64,000 nt of DNA from an uncultured Muribaculaceae bacterium (GTDB lineage: Bacteria; Bacteroidota; Bacteroidia; Bacteroidales; Muribaculaceae), in NCBI GenBank assembly GCA_944321685.1, contig CALUMH010000006.1, positions 32,467 to 96,466 of the forward strand. Direction: 5' to 3'. Position numbers and translations under genes: made by a program. The notes beneath the pieces were generated by a model, which ran no database searches, was not told the DNA's origin, and saw nothing but the letters and a program-made list of their open reading frames with translations. The stretch's first letter is position 1. Each line of letters begins with the position of its first letter. This document shows, in pieces, positions 1 to 9,805 of this stretch.

Positions 1-774
1 TCAACCTACAAGCACCGTGTGGCATATTACGGACCGAGTTCACAAGAAGACTTCCTTGCTCTGCTTGACAAGGAACACAAGACTGCCGAAACACTGAAAG
101 ACCTGCCCGAAAGTGTATCACGAGAAATGACACAAACGCCCGAAACCACGGTTTACATTGCTCCATACAATGCAAAGCAAATTTATATGTTGCAATACTC
201 AAACGATGGACGTAAGTTCGACCCGACTGTGGAAAACGGACGTCGCCTTTACAACGAATACTTCGGCGGTGGCATGAATGCAATAGTATTCCAGGAAATG
301 CGCGAAAGCCGCAGCCTCGCTTACACGGCAACGGCCGGCCTGCGTGCACCGGGCAAGAAAGATTTCGATTATTGCTACCAAACGTTTATTGCCACCCAAA
401 ACGACAAGATGGCCGATGCAACCACAGCATTCAACGAAATTATCAATGATATGCCGATATCGCAACAGGCATTTGACCTTGCTCGCAACGGATACATAGC
501 CCGCCTGCGCACCGACCGCATAATCAAGTCCGACGTGATTTGGTCATACATCAATGCACAAGATCTCGGCTTAACCACCGACTACCGCATTTCGCTCTAC
601 GACTTCCTGCAAAACGCTACCATGCAAGATGTCATCGACTTCCAGCAAAAGTGGGTAAAAGGACGCACCTACCACTATGGCATACTCGGCGACAAGCGGC
701 AACTCGACATGAAAGCCTTGAAGAAAATAGGCCCGGTTGTAGAATTGACACCCGAGCAAATCTTCGGTTATTGA
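1..774 (+). CDS. M16 family metallopeptidase, C-terminal fragment
   Basis: The reading frame is open from the first base, so the gene begins outside the window; a GTG at base 19 lies in frame but is not the real start. What remains is the C-terminal M16 domain: a GGGMNAIVFQEMRE segment followed by the RES-x-SLAY motif that contributes the conserved Arg/Tyr pair of the inactive half of M16 peptidases (pitrilysin/processing-peptidase family). The zinc-binding HxxEH half is not visible here. By family this is probably a periplasmic or secreted zinc protease acting on short peptides. The gene ends 88 bases before a strong hairpin terminator. Fold assignment is confident; substrate is unknown. Confidence 0.85.
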   Translation, partial: STYKHRVAYYGPSSQEDFLALLDKEHKTAETLKDLPESVSREMTQTPETTVYIAPYNAKQIYMLQYSNDGRKFDPTVENGRRLYNEYFGGGMNAIVFQEMRESRSLAYTATAGLRAPGKKDFDYCYQTFIATQNDKMADATTAFNEIINDMPISQQAFDLARNGYIARLRTDRIIKSDVIWSYINAQDLGLTTDYRISLYDFLQNATMQDVIDFQQKWVKGRTYHYGILGDKRQLDMKALKKIGPVVELTPEQIFGY

Positions 775-861
775 TATGCATATACACAACCCATGTTTAA
801 CCGTCAGGAAACTGTTCTGAAAACCTGAACCGGTAAACATCAAGACAAAATCCCCAAAAAC

Positions 862-928
862 GGCTTCGGGAATGCCCGGCATAAAGCATAAAAGCAAATT
901 GCCCGGTATTCCCGAAGCCATAATTTTT
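862..928 (+). terminator. Rho-independent terminator after the M16 gene
   Basis: A 12-bp perfect stem, GGCTTCGGGAAT at 862-873 with its complement at 908-919, is followed by ATAATTTTT. The rest of the 316-base gap between the M16 gene and the porin holds only this hairpin and the porin promoter; I see no small gene in it. Confidence 0.75.
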
Positions 929-991
929 CATGTGCCATAATACAGACAAGTTACAACTTATACCGAAGTATATGGGCAATAATATCCCTAC

Positions 992-1025
992 TTTGCCGCT
1001 CGTTGCCTTTTTATTTGTATTTTTG
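992..1025 (+). promoter_or_regulatory. Bacteroidota promoter of the porin operon
   Basis: TATTTTTG at 1018-1025 matches the -7 consensus TAnnTTTG, and TTTG at 992-995 sits exactly 22 bases upstream as a -33 box. Transcription should begin near 1032, leaving a leader of about 60 bases before the porin ATG. Confidence 0.75.
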
Positions 1026-1090
1026 CAAACGAATATTTGAGCTTGACTTAAATTTCACACAAATACTTTGCACACTTCACAGCAAATTCA

Positions 1091-3073
1091 ATGAGAATAA
1101 AACATCATGTAATATATTTCGCGGCTTTGCTTGTGGCATCAATACTGCTGCCGCCTTATACCGTTTCGGCTAAAGACGTGGTGGTGGAACCGTCATACGC
1201 ATGGACCGTATCGGAACCGCTTGGATTGCGATACACGTCAACAATCGACACACTGCAATACAATTACCATCTACAAGCAATCCCATCGATGGTCAGCAAG
1301 GCTTACGCTACCACAGGCAACCTTGGAGCCGAAGGCCAAAACCAAATTTTCTTTGAACGCCCCGAAATTTCACATTTCTTCTTTGAAGATGCATTATATG
1401 CCTGGCTGCCATCGGTAAAGACCCAAAAGTATTACAACACAAGGATACCCATGACAATCTTGTCGTATAATACCGGCGGAACAAGCGAAAACACACAAGA
1501 CCGCCTTTCGGCAGTGTTCTCGGGTAATGTAAACAAGGCCATCGAAGCCGGTGCCGCAATGGACTATTTATATTCAAAGGGTACCTATGAAGGACAGGCG
1601 ACATCCGATTTCACTTGGCGCGTTTTCGGTTCATACACCGGCGACCGCTATGAATTGCAAGCATTTTTCAACAGTTACAATTTCCTGAACAAGGAGAACG
1701 GCGGTATAACCGACGACCGATATATCACCGATCCGGCCGCTGTACAGGGCGGAACAACCACCGTCAACAACAAGACTATACCGACCAACCTGACAAACGC
1801 TCATTCCCGCATATACGGAACGGAATTATACTTGAACCACCGTTACAAAGTGGGATATTATGAAAACCACCGCGACTCGGTGACCGATACCATCGTAAGT
1901 CGCACATATATCCCCGTCACAAGTTTCATTTGGACAATGAATTACAAGAGCAACAGGCACTTGTTCCTGAATGAAGGCTCTTCCGACACTACATATTTCA
2001 AAAACACCTATTTCTCACTCGATGGCACTAACGATGAAACAAGCTACTGGAAACTTACCAATACGCTTGGGATTTCGATGCTTGAAGGATTTAACAAATA
2101 TGCCAAATTCGGACTTGCCGCATATGTAACACACGAAATTCGTAAATACACGCAATACACCGACACCGTAGATGCCACAACCACCGACAACGGCTTGCCG
2201 ACCCCATTGCCGCAATATTCATTGCCTCATAATTACACCGAAAACGTGATATGGGTAGGCGGACAGCTGACCAAGCAACGTGGTTCGCTTATCACCTATA
2301 ATGCCACGGCTCAATTCGGTTTAGTCGGCTCGGTGGCGGGCGATATTGATGTATCGGGCGACATTTCCACCAAATTCAGGCTGAAAAGCGACAGTGTTAA
2401 AATCACCGGATACGGATATTTCAAAAACAAGTCGGTTCCATACTTCATCAACAATTATGTTTCCAACCACTTTATTTGGCAAAACGATTTTGGAAAAGAG
2501 CGGCGCGTGAGATTGGGCGGAATGCTCGATTTCCCTCTTACCCGTACAAGCGCCAATGTGGGAGTGGAAAACATTCAGAATTTCATCTATTTCGATAATT
2601 CGGGAATGCCTGCGCAAAATAGTGGCAACATCCAGATTTTCAGTGCAACAGTCAACCAAAATTTCAAATTCGGCATTTTTAACTGGAACAACTCTCTCAC
2701 CTACCAGACATCTACGGATGAGAATGTGCTGCCGCTGCCTAAATTTTCGATTTATTCCAATATGTTCCTGCAATTCACCATTGCCCGTGTGCTGCACGTG
2801 CAACTCGGCGTGGATTTCAATTACTACACCCGATATTATGCCCCGGCCTATAATCCCGCAATCATGGCATTCCACACCCAGCACGAGGTTATGTGCGGAA
2901 ACTTTGCTTTCATGAACGCATATGCCAACATGAAACTTAAGAAAACACGCTTTTTCGTGATGATGAGCCACGTGAACGAGAGTTTCTTGGGCGGGGATTA
3001 TTTTGCCATTCCCCACTATCCTCTCAACGGGATGAAATTCCAGATGGGACTGTCGGTTGACTTTGCCAATTAA
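1091..3073 (+). CDS. putative outer-membrane porin (Porin_10 type)
   Basis: A 660-residue secreted protein with a classical signal peptide (charged MRIKHH start, hydrophobic core, likely cleavage after VSA near residue 27). The rest is rich in alternating aromatic/polar residues and Asn/Tyr turns, typical of a beta-barrel, and the protein ends in a short amphipathic strand closing with Phe-Ala-Asn. Length and composition fit the Bacteroidota putative porin family (PF14121), thought to form large outer-membrane channels. It is followed after 23 bases by a membrane-anchored solute-binding protein that is probably cotranscribed from the promoter at 992-1025. The substrate is not predictable. Confidence 0.75.
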   Translation: MRIKHHVIYFAALLVASILLPPYTVSAKDVVVEPSYAWTVSEPLGLRYTSTIDTLQYNYHLQAIPSMVSKAYATTGNLGAEGQNQIFFERPEISHFFFEDALYAWLPSVKTQKYYNTRIPMTILSYNTGGTSENTQDRLSAVFSGNVNKAIEAGAAMDYLYSKGTYEGQATSDFTWRVFGSYTGDRYELQAFFNSYNFLNKENGGITDDRYITDPAAVQGGTTTVNNKTIPTNLTNAHSRIYGTELYLNHRYKVGYYENHRDSVTDTIVSRTYIPVTSFIWTMNYKSNRHLFLNEGSSDTTYFKNTYFSLDGTNDETSYWKLTNTLGISMLEGFNKYAKFGLAAYVTHEIRKYTQYTDTVDATTTDNGLPTPLPQYSLPHNYTENVIWVGGQLTKQRGSLITYNATAQFGLVGSVAGDIDVSGDISTKFRLKSDSVKITGYGYFKNKSVPYFINNYVSNHFIWQNDFGKERRVRLGGMLDFPLTRTSANVGVENIQNFIYFDNSGMPAQNSGNIQIFSATVNQNFKFGIFNWNNSLTYQTSTDENVLPLPKFSIYSNMFLQFTIARVLHVQLGVDFNYYTRYYAPAYNPAIMAFHTQHEVMCGNFAFMNAYANMKLKKTRFFVMMSHVNESFLGGDYFAIPHYPLNGMKFQMGLSVDFAN

Positions 3074-3096
3074 CGCCACCCAAAAAACTCCCACAC

Positions 3097-3918
3097 ATGA
3101 ATATGCGACAAAACACAACGCTCAAGAAAGGCAACATAGCCTTATACATCGTGCTGATTATCGCCGTTATTTCAATAATGGTATCACTGAAACATTGCGC
3201 CGCTTCCCCCCATGTGGCAACCGAAAAAAGCGGTAACGACACCATAAATATCGCAATCGAATATTCACCCCTGTCGCTTTACACCTATGACGATACCCTG
3301 GGTGGCTTCAGCTACGATTTCATGAGAATGGTTGAAAACGTGTCGCGGCATAAATTCGTATTCCACCCGATTGTAACACTTGAAAGCACACTTGCCGGTC
3401 TTGACAACGGCAAATACGACATGGTGATAGCCCAATTCCCCTCGACAAAAGAAAATAAAGAGAAATATGCCTTCTCCGATGCATTGCACCTCGACCGCCA
3501 GGTGCTCATTCAATTGAAAGACAGTTGTGGGAACATCACCGTAAAATCACAACTCGACCTTGCAAATGACACGGTATATATAGTCAAAGGCTCACCCATG
3601 CATTCCAGGCTGACAAACCTCGGCAGGGAAATAGGCGACACTATATTCATAGCCGAAGACGCAGTTTACGGACCCGAACAGTTGTTCCTGCGCACAGCCA
3701 CGGGCGAAATAAAATATGCCGTGATAAACGAGTCGATTGCGGCGCAACTTGCAAAATTATATCCCGCCGTGGATTACAGCACCGAAATAAGTTTCTCTCA
3801 ATTCCAACCGGTGATATTGCGCGCCACCGACACCGTAATGCGCGACAGTCTCAACCATTGGATTGAAACAGTCAAGCTGTCCAAGTCATACAAGTCGTTA
3901 CAATCACGTTATTTTTAA
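3097..3918 (+). CDS. membrane-anchored solute-binding protein, MltF N-domain type
   Basis: 273 residues: a short cytoplasmic start, one transmembrane helix at about residues 14-30, then a periplasmic family-3 solute-binding fold. It resembles the N-terminal domain of the MltF-like protein at 14020-15420: both have a Tyr-Ser-Pro pocket start, a GGF/MGY segment about 15 residues on, a DM/DV(I) strand near the middle and a final YK...RYF. The transglycosylase domain is absent, because the protein stops right after RYF. An amino-acid-binding protein is the obvious alternative, but there is no ABC permease nearby. It may sense peptidoglycan fragments; that is inference. An alternative start is ATG 3103. 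The last four bases overlap the convergent lipoprotein gene. Confidence 0.7.
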   Translation: MNMRQNTTLKKGNIALYIVLIIAVISIMVSLKHCAASPHVATEKSGNDTINIAIEYSPLSLYTYDDTLGGFSYDFMRMVENVSRHKFVFHPIVTLESTLAGLDNGKYDMVIAQFPSTKENKEKYAFSDALHLDRQVLIQLKDSCGNITVKSQLDLANDTVYIVKGSPMHSRLTNLGREIGDTIFIAEDAVYGPEQLFLRTATGEIKYAVINESIAAQLAKLYPAVDYSTEISFSQFQPVILRATDTVMRDSLNHWIETVKLSKSYKSLQSRYF

Positions 3919-4541
3919 AATTCTTTGTCGATTACGGCCCAAAACCCTTCTGTTTCCCCTTGTAACGTCACAAGATACCATAATGTGGCAGCAGTCTCTT
4001 TATAAAGAACGGCATCAGCCACTTGTTGCTTCACTCCGTTAATCTTCACCCCAACCTGACTGTTTCCATCCCACACCATGGCAACTCTTTTGCCTGTGTT
4101 TATATCTATGAATTCAATCCTGCCGCCATTTTGCGTCACCATCACTCCCGGCTCGCCGTAAACCAACGAGATACCGTTACCCGAAATCCTCATTGTGGCA
4201 TCGGCCAATTTATCATCGATATTTGCCATAAGGCTGTCCTTGACAGTCACGGTACACACCAAGTCGTTGAACTGCGTCAAAAACAACACCTCGGCTTTTC
4301 CCTCCCCCACTGCCGTCAATATTGCTTTACGCCCTTCCCGACGCGCAGTCACCACACTTTCATCGCTGCTCTCAAGCGCAAAATCAAGTTCACCGGTCAC
4401 CGATATTTCGGCTTCGTCTCCGGGCAACAATCCAACCGAATATTGCGACAAAGAAAATTCTATGGAAGGGGCTTTGGAACATGAAAACAACATGGTTCCA
4501 CAAAACAACAGCAACAATATGGCACACTTTGCATTTAACAT
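3915..4541 (-). CDS. hypothetical lipoprotein with Ig-like (BIG2-type) domain
   Basis: 208 residues with a lipoprotein signal peptide (lipobox LFSC, Cys at about residue 21). Residues 30-100 look like a bacterial Ig-like domain: a YSVGLLPGDEAEISV strand pair, an SSDESVV turn and a VGEGKAEV strand ending in TVTV. The second half (about 105-208) is a separate beta-rich region with no motif I recognise. It lies 3 bases downstream of the endonuclease I gene on the same strand and is probably the last gene of a cls-endonuclease-lipoprotein operon. It is likely anchored in the outer or inner membrane facing the periplasm. Function unknown. Confidence 0.7.
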   Translation of the reverse strand: MLNAKCAILLLLFCGTMLFSCSKAPSIEFSLSQYSVGLLPGDEAEISVTGELDFALESSDESVVTARREGRKAILTAVGEGKAEVLFLTQFNDLVCTVTVKDSLMANIDDKLADATMRISGNGISLVYGEPGVMVTQNGGRIEFIDINTGKRVAMVWDGNSQVGVKINGVKQQVADAVLYKETAATLWYLVTLQGETEGFWAVIDKEF

Positions 4542-4544
4542 ACC

Positions 4545-5591
4545 CTACTTTATTTCTATGGTTACCTTACCTTTCATTTCTCCTGCCGAAAAGAATAATT
4601 CATGAAGCCCTAAGCCCAATTCATTTGCAGGTATGTAATCTTCGGCCACAATTCTGCCGTCAACACTCCATATCGCCCCGCTTGGCACATAACTGCTGCG
4701 CAACCGGATTGTATCACCGGGAGCATAAGTCGAGCGCAGGAAGTCGTCGGCAGCATCATCGTTCCCTTCGTCAAAGCCAAACGGCACCTCGGCCAATTCT
4801 CCCCAAATGTGGTCGGCAAGCCATGGGTAATCCACAAAAGGATTTCGATTTCCCTGTTTTTCATATACCGCATCGTTGCGTTCCTGTTCTTTAAGCCCTA
4901 CCGGGTCCGACTTGTGCCATGCGAGCATCAATTCCCTTGCACGCTTGTTGAATACCGGATATGAACCTTCGAGGAACAAATTCCATGCCCCGCCCTGCCA
5001 CACAAATTCGCCGCCATAACAGGCTGCCACATACATCAGCACACGTGCCACGTCACCCTTATATTCATCACAAGGTTCGTATGCCGTGAAAATGGTGCCT
5101 TCGATACTTGCATTTCCTATGGCGACAACACCGTTATCAAATAATGCGGCATCATCCACATTCCATGGAATTAAACCCTGTTTAAGCCCGGCCACGCTGC
5201 TTGCACAAGGGAACACATTATGCAAATCCAAAGATATATCCATTGCATAAGGTACCTTGTCGCCTGCCCACTCGGGATACGCAACATGGCAATGACTCAT
5301 GCCTGCGGGAATACCGCCGCCGGGCAGAAATTCAATTTTATCGGGAGAAAACATATCCCACACCGAGCCGTCGTTGCACCTGTCGGTTTCATTAAAAATA
5401 TCCCATAACATATTTTCGTCGAACCGAGTCATCACATTCTCTCGGTTCCTGATGGCTATCCTCAATGCTTCCATTAATTCTTCGCCCGACAATCCGGCAA
5501 GCGAACCCGGATAATATTCTTCATGGCCGCCACCCTCGACCTGTAATGCCGAGACAACAAGCAAAACCAATACCGCTATATACCTTTCCAT
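4545..5591 (-). CDS. secreted endonuclease I family protein
   Basis: 348 residues with an N-terminal signal peptide. The family core (PF04231, Vibrio/E. coli EndA type) is recognisable: an HCHV segment near residue 105 where the family has its catalytic His region, DLHNVFP in place of the usual DLHHLFP, KGDVARVLMYVA, and the diagnostic QERNDAVYEKQGNRNPFVDYP near residue 240. The last 80 residues form an added beta domain like those that follow endonuclease I in other Bacteroidota. By family it degrades DNA non-specifically in the periplasm or outside. The first motif is less canonical (HC rather than EH), so activity is likely but not certain. It follows cls by 15 bases. Confidence 0.82.
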   Translation of the reverse strand: MERYIAVLVLLVVSALQVEGGGHEEYYPGSLAGLSGEELMEALRIAIRNRENVMTRFDENMLWDIFNETDRCNDGSVWDMFSPDKIEFLPGGGIPAGMSHCHVAYPEWAGDKVPYAMDISLDLHNVFPCASSVAGLKQGLIPWNVDDAALFDNGVVAIGNASIEGTIFTAYEPCDEYKGDVARVLMYVAACYGGEFVWQGGAWNLFLEGSYPVFNKRARELMLAWHKSDPVGLKEQERNDAVYEKQGNRNPFVDYPWLADHIWGELAEVPFGFDEGNDDAADDFLRSTYAPGDTIRLRSSYVPSGAIWSVDGRIVAEDYIPANELGLGLHELFFSAGEMKGKVTIEIK

Positions 5592-5606
5592 AAAAACAGC
5601 TATTAA

Positions 5607-7040
5607 TTACAGTACAGGACTTAAAAGTCTCACTACCGACTCACACACTTTTTCAATAACCGGGCGTTTGCGCCACACATTCGGCAATATACGCAAGCAA
5701 TCCCTTTGGTCGGCTAAGAATATGTCGGCCATGCGCTTATTTACGCTTTGGCTGTACATCAATATGTTGCACTCAAAGTTATGCTCAAAGCTGCGGAAAT
5801 CGAAATTTGTTGACCCGGTCGTGCAGAATTCGTCATCAACAAGCAGCGTTTTAGCGTGTAACATTCCTTTATTATACAAGTATATTTTAATGCCGGCCTT
5901 GATGCACTCCGACACATAGGAAAACGACGCCAGTCGCAACATCGCCGAATCGGACTTGCGCGGTATCATTATCCTCACATCCACCTTGGCAAGAGCCGCC
6001 GCCTGCAACGCTTTCAACAGGCTCTCGGTGGGCAGGAAATATGGTGTCTGAATATAAACGCGCTTCTTGGCATTTCCTATTGTCTTCAGGAACAACATCA
6101 AAATGTTTCCCCATCGGCTCGTAGGGCCGCTCGACACCAATTGCACACCCACTTCATCATCATCACTTACTTCCCACTGCTTTACGTTATCGGTTAGCAA
6201 CGGTTGGCCCATAAAATTCCAGTCAACGGCAAAATTATACTGCAACCCGGCGACAGCAGGGCCTTTTACACGCAAATGAGTGTCGCGCCACGGGCCGAAA
6301 CCAAGCCCATCGACATAACGGTCGGCAACGTTCATACCGCCTATATAACCGAATTCCCCGTCAATTATGGATATTTTCCTGTGATTGCGCCAATTAATTC
6401 TTGTTGCCAATTGGGGAAATGTCACTTTCATGAAAGGTAAAGCCTCAACACCCATTTCCCGCATACCGGCAAAAAAACTTTCCTTTGCCTTAAACGACCC
6501 CACATGATCATATATCACCCGCACTTTCACGCCCTCGGCAGCCTTGGCCACAAGCAAATCCTTTATTTCATGGCCCAATCTGTCGTCTTCAAAAATATAA
6601 AACTGAATGTTTATGTATTTCTTGGCATTGGCAATATCGCGCTTGAATTGTTCAAACAATTTCCCGCAATCGGTGAATATCTCAATATCGTTACCGGGGA
6701 AATACCTCGCGCCGGTAAGCGACATGGCGAGCTTTATCTCTTGCCTGCATTCAAGACTCAACGGCAACTGAGTTTCGTCGATAATCTTATATGGCTCCAT
6801 ACGGCGCAATTTCTTCTTGTTTTTATTGGAAATAAGCCTCTTGCTTTTCAAACTGCGACCAAAAAACACATAAAGCCCCACGCCAATCACAGGCAACAGC
6901 AACAACACCGTTATCCATGCCAATGATTTCACCGGATTGCGATTTTCTGAAATAACCACACCTATGATGCTGAACACCGTTATTATATAAATAACGGCAA
7001 ACACCGTAAGTGACCATTCCTGTATCGACATATTACCCAT
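5607..7040 (-). CDS. cls: cardiolipin synthase
   Basis: 477 residues, the usual length of ClsA-type synthases. Two transmembrane helices occupy about residues 10-30 and 38-58, followed by two phospholipase-D domains. Both HxK(x4)D signatures are intact: HRKISIID near residue 218 and HAKTLLVD near residue 395, each followed by a Gly-Gly/Gly-Ser. It condenses two phosphatidylglycerols (or PG with a CDP-DAG relative) into cardiolipin at the inner membrane. It heads a minus-strand run with endonuclease I (15 bases) and the Ig-like lipoprotein. ATG at 7040 is chosen; a second ATG three codons later is possible. Confidence 0.93.
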   Translation of the reverse strand: MGNMSIQEWSLTVFAVIYIITVFSIIGVVISENRNPVKSLAWITVLLLLPVIGVGLYVFFGRSLKSKRLISNKNKKKLRRMEPYKIIDETQLPLSLECRQEIKLAMSLTGARYFPGNDIEIFTDCGKLFEQFKRDIANAKKYINIQFYIFEDDRLGHEIKDLLVAKAAEGVKVRVIYDHVGSFKAKESFFAGMREMGVEALPFMKVTFPQLATRINWRNHRKISIIDGEFGYIGGMNVADRYVDGLGFGPWRDTHLRVKGPAVAGLQYNFAVDWNFMGQPLLTDNVKQWEVSDDDEVGVQLVSSGPTSRWGNILMLFLKTIGNAKKRVYIQTPYFLPTESLLKALQAAALAKVDVRIMIPRKSDSAMLRLASFSYVSECIKAGIKIYLYNKGMLHAKTLLVDDEFCTTGSTNFDFRSFEHNFECNILMYSQSVNKRMADIFLADQRDCLRILPNVWRKRPVIEKVCESVVRLLSPVL

Positions 7041-7138
7041 GGCTTAAATTCACTATTTTCATGGCTAAGTTAATTATTTTTCATTCCCTATACCATATAA
7101 AACGGCATATTTATTTATATGGTACCATATTTTAACAA

Positions 7139-7175
7139 AAAAGTCCGGCACATTCATCATATGCACCGGACTTTT
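7139..7175 (-). terminator. Rho-independent terminator of nrdJ
   Basis: AAAAGTCCGG (7139-7148) pairs with CCGGACTTTT (7166-7175); on the minus strand the stem runs directly into TTTTTTGTT. It lies about 30 bases after the nrdJ stop codon. Confidence 0.85.
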
Positions 7176-7203
7176 CTCAATTAGTAATTGATATTATGAT
7201 CGA

Positions 7204-9738
7204 TCACCCGCACTTCGATGTTCCACACGATGTGCATATAAGGCAACCTTCCTGGTATATCAGCGTTTCTTGTCCGCACTTGGGGCACTTTTGGCCGTTG
7301 GCCTTGAACCCATTGGGCAAATATTTCTTCAAAGCGCGTTCCACACCCATTTTCCAAGTATTAATCGACTGATTGTCAAGCTCAAGGCTTCCTATAAGTT
7401 TCAGCACCTGGTCGATGGGCATTCCATAACGCAACACGCCTGAAATCAACTTGGCATAATTCCAGAATTCCGGGTTGAATTTTTCCGACAAACCCTCGAT
7501 AGTCGTCTTGTAACCGCGTTTATTGATAAACTGGAAGTCGTAGCGCTTATTCCCGTGTTCATCTATGGCCTTGATTATCTTACCTTTGGTAACCGACTTC
7601 GGGCAGAATATCCCTTCGTCGTCATCGGCCAATCCGGTAAATATTTCATACGGACGGTCATTTATCAAGCCTATGAATGCAATCCATTTTTCCTTGTTGT
7701 TTTGGAACCTTACGACATCGGCTTCAAGTTCTATCGGGCGCTTCAATATATGCTCCTCATCGGCTATGTAATGCCCCTTCTTTTCCTCTTTCTTGGTCGA
7801 GAGTAATACACCCGAACGCGAACCCTCACGATAAACCGTGCAACCTTTGCATCCCACTTTCCATGCTTCCACATACAACTCGTTGACAAGTTCTTCCGAT
7901 ACGTCGCTTGGCAAATTAATAGTCACACTTATCGAGTGATCCACCCACTTTTGTATGCGGCCTTGCATTCTCACCTTGGCAAGCCAGTCGATATCGTTCG
8001 ATGTGGCCTTGTAGTAAGGTGATTTGGCTACAATTTCGTCAAGTTCGGCTTGAGTATAATTATCCCTTACTTCAATGCCCACGCTCTTCATCCATGTGAT
8101 GAACTTATGGTGGTAAACTATGTATTCCTCGAAGCAGTCGCCGGTTTCATCGGTATAATCGATGTGCGCATCAGGGTCATTGGGATTAACTTTGCGGCGG
8201 CGCTTATACACCGGAAGGAACACCGGCTCTATGCCCGAGGTCGTTTGCGTCATAAGGCTTGTGGTACCGGTAGGTGCAATCGTCAGGCACGCAATGTTGC
8301 GGCGGCCATGCTTCACCATTTCTTCATATAAACCGGGATCGGCATCTTTCAGACGGTTTACAAACGGATTATTCCGCTCTCTCTCGGCATCATATATTTC
8401 AAATGCTCCACGCTCCTTTGCCATCACCACCGACGAGCCGTAGGCGGCTATAGCAAGTGTCCTGTGTACACTTTCCGAAAAATCGGTGGCGGCATCACTA
8501 CCATACACAAATCCCATGGCGGCAATCATGTCACCCTCGGCAGTGGTTCCCACGCCTGTGCGACGGCCTTTCAGGGTCTTTTCCTTGATTTTTTCCCACA
8601 AGTGCAACTCGGTCTCTTTCACTTCCATGGTTTCCGGGTCGCTGTTTATTTTGTCGATAATATTATCGATTTTCTCCATTTCAAGGTCGATGATGTCATC
8701 CATCAACCGTTGTGCACAAGCCACGTGCTTCTTGAACAATTCATAATCAAACTCTGCTTCATCGGTAAACGGATTTTTCACATATGAATACAGATTTATC
8801 GCAATCAGGCGGCAACTGTCATACGGGCACAACGGGATTTCACCGCACGGGTTGGTCGAAATAGTCCTGAAACCGAGGTCGGCATAGCAGTCGGGTATCG
8901 ATTCCCTTTCGATGGTATCCCAAAACAGCACGCCGGGCTCGGCGCTCTTCCAGGCATTATGCACAATCTTGTGCCACAACGTGGCTGCATCAATCTCTTT
9001 CTTATACTTAGGTTCTTTGGCATCTACAGGATACTGCTGGATATATTTTTCTCCGCTAATGGCAGCTCTCATGAATTCATCATCGATACGCACCGACACG
9101 TTGGCTCCGGTCACGCGACCTTCGGTCATCTTGGCATCGATGAATGCTTCGGAATCAGGATGCTTTATACTTACTGTGAGCATCAACGCCCCACGACGGC
9201 CATCCTGGGCAACCTCACGTGTGGAATTGGAATAACGTTCCATGAACGGCACAAGACCGGTCGAGGTCAATGCCGAATTTTTAACCGGCGAACCTTTGGG
9301 CCTTATGTGCGACAAGTCGTGCCCTACCCCGCCACGGCGTTTCATCAATTGTACCTGCTCCTCATCTATCTTGATTATACCTCCGTATGAATCGGGCGAA
9401 CCGTCAAGTCCCACGACAAAACAGTTTGAAAGCGACCCAAGCTGATATTCGTTTCCTATACCGGCCATGGGGCTACCCTGCGGCACTATATATTTGAACC
9501 CTTTCAATAATCCGAATATTTCTTCTTCTCCCATGGGGTTGGGGTATTTTTTCTCGATACGTGCCAACTCCGATGCCAGGCGATGATGCATATCATCAGG
9601 GGTCAATTCATATATATTACCATATGAATCCTTTAAGGCATACTTGCTCGCCCATACTCGCGCAGCAAGCTCGTCGCCGTTAAAATACTCCTTGGTGGCA
9701 GCAAATGCCTCCTCGTAGGTATAAGTTTTTTTATCCAT
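7204..9738 (-). CDS. nrdJ: adenosylcobalamin-dependent (class II) ribonucleotide reductase
   Basis: 844 residues. It has the class II markers: a GSLSNCFVVGLDGS segment with the first redox Cys near residue 110, the thiyl-radical motif NPCGEIPL near residue 300, APTGTTS, and a C-terminal zinc ribbon with four CxxC-type cysteines ending in SKCG, which regenerates the active-site disulfide. It reduces ribonucleotides to deoxyribonucleotides using coenzyme B12 and needs no oxygen. It stands alone between its own promoter and terminator. The expected leader is only about 30 bases, so there is no room for a cobalamin riboswitch. Identification is secure. Confidence 0.95.
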   Translation of the reverse strand: MDKKTYTYEEAFAATKEYFNGDELAARVWASKYALKDSYGNIYELTPDDMHHRLASELARIEKKYPNPMGEEEIFGLLKGFKYIVPQGSPMAGIGNEYQLGSLSNCFVVGLDGSPDSYGGIIKIDEEQVQLMKRRGGVGHDLSHIRPKGSPVKNSALTSTGLVPFMERYSNSTREVAQDGRRGALMLTVSIKHPDSEAFIDAKMTEGRVTGANVSVRIDDEFMRAAISGEKYIQQYPVDAKEPKYKKEIDAATLWHKIVHNAWKSAEPGVLFWDTIERESIPDCYADLGFRTISTNPCGEIPLCPYDSCRLIAINLYSYVKNPFTDEAEFDYELFKKHVACAQRLMDDIIDLEMEKIDNIIDKINSDPETMEVKETELHLWEKIKEKTLKGRRTGVGTTAEGDMIAAMGFVYGSDAATDFSESVHRTLAIAAYGSSVVMAKERGAFEIYDAERERNNPFVNRLKDADPGLYEEMVKHGRRNIACLTIAPTGTTSLMTQTTSGIEPVFLPVYKRRRKVNPNDPDAHIDYTDETGDCFEEYIVYHHKFITWMKSVGIEVRDNYTQAELDEIVAKSPYYKATSNDIDWLAKVRMQGRIQKWVDHSISVTINLPSDVSEELVNELYVEAWKVGCKGCTVYREGSRSGVLLSTKKEEKKGHYIADEEHILKRPIELEADVVRFQNNKEKWIAFIGLINDRPYEIFTGLADDDEGIFCPKSVTKGKIIKAIDEHGNKRYDFQFINKRGYKTTIEGLSEKFNPEFWNYAKLISGVLRYGMPIDQVLKLIGSLELDNQSINTWKMGVERALKKYLPNGFKANGQKCPKCGQETLIYQEGCLICTSCGTSKCG

Positions 9739-9775
9739 GATAGATTATGAGATTTGTGATATTGATTTAGCTGTA

Positions 9776-9805
9776 CAAAGATATATAATTATAACAACAC
9801 AACAA
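9776..9805 (-). promoter_or_regulatory. nrdJ promoter
   Basis: On the minus strand TATCTTTG (9776-9783) is a perfect -7 box with TTG (9803-9805) 19 bases upstream. The predicted leader is about 30 bases long. Confidence 0.65.
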
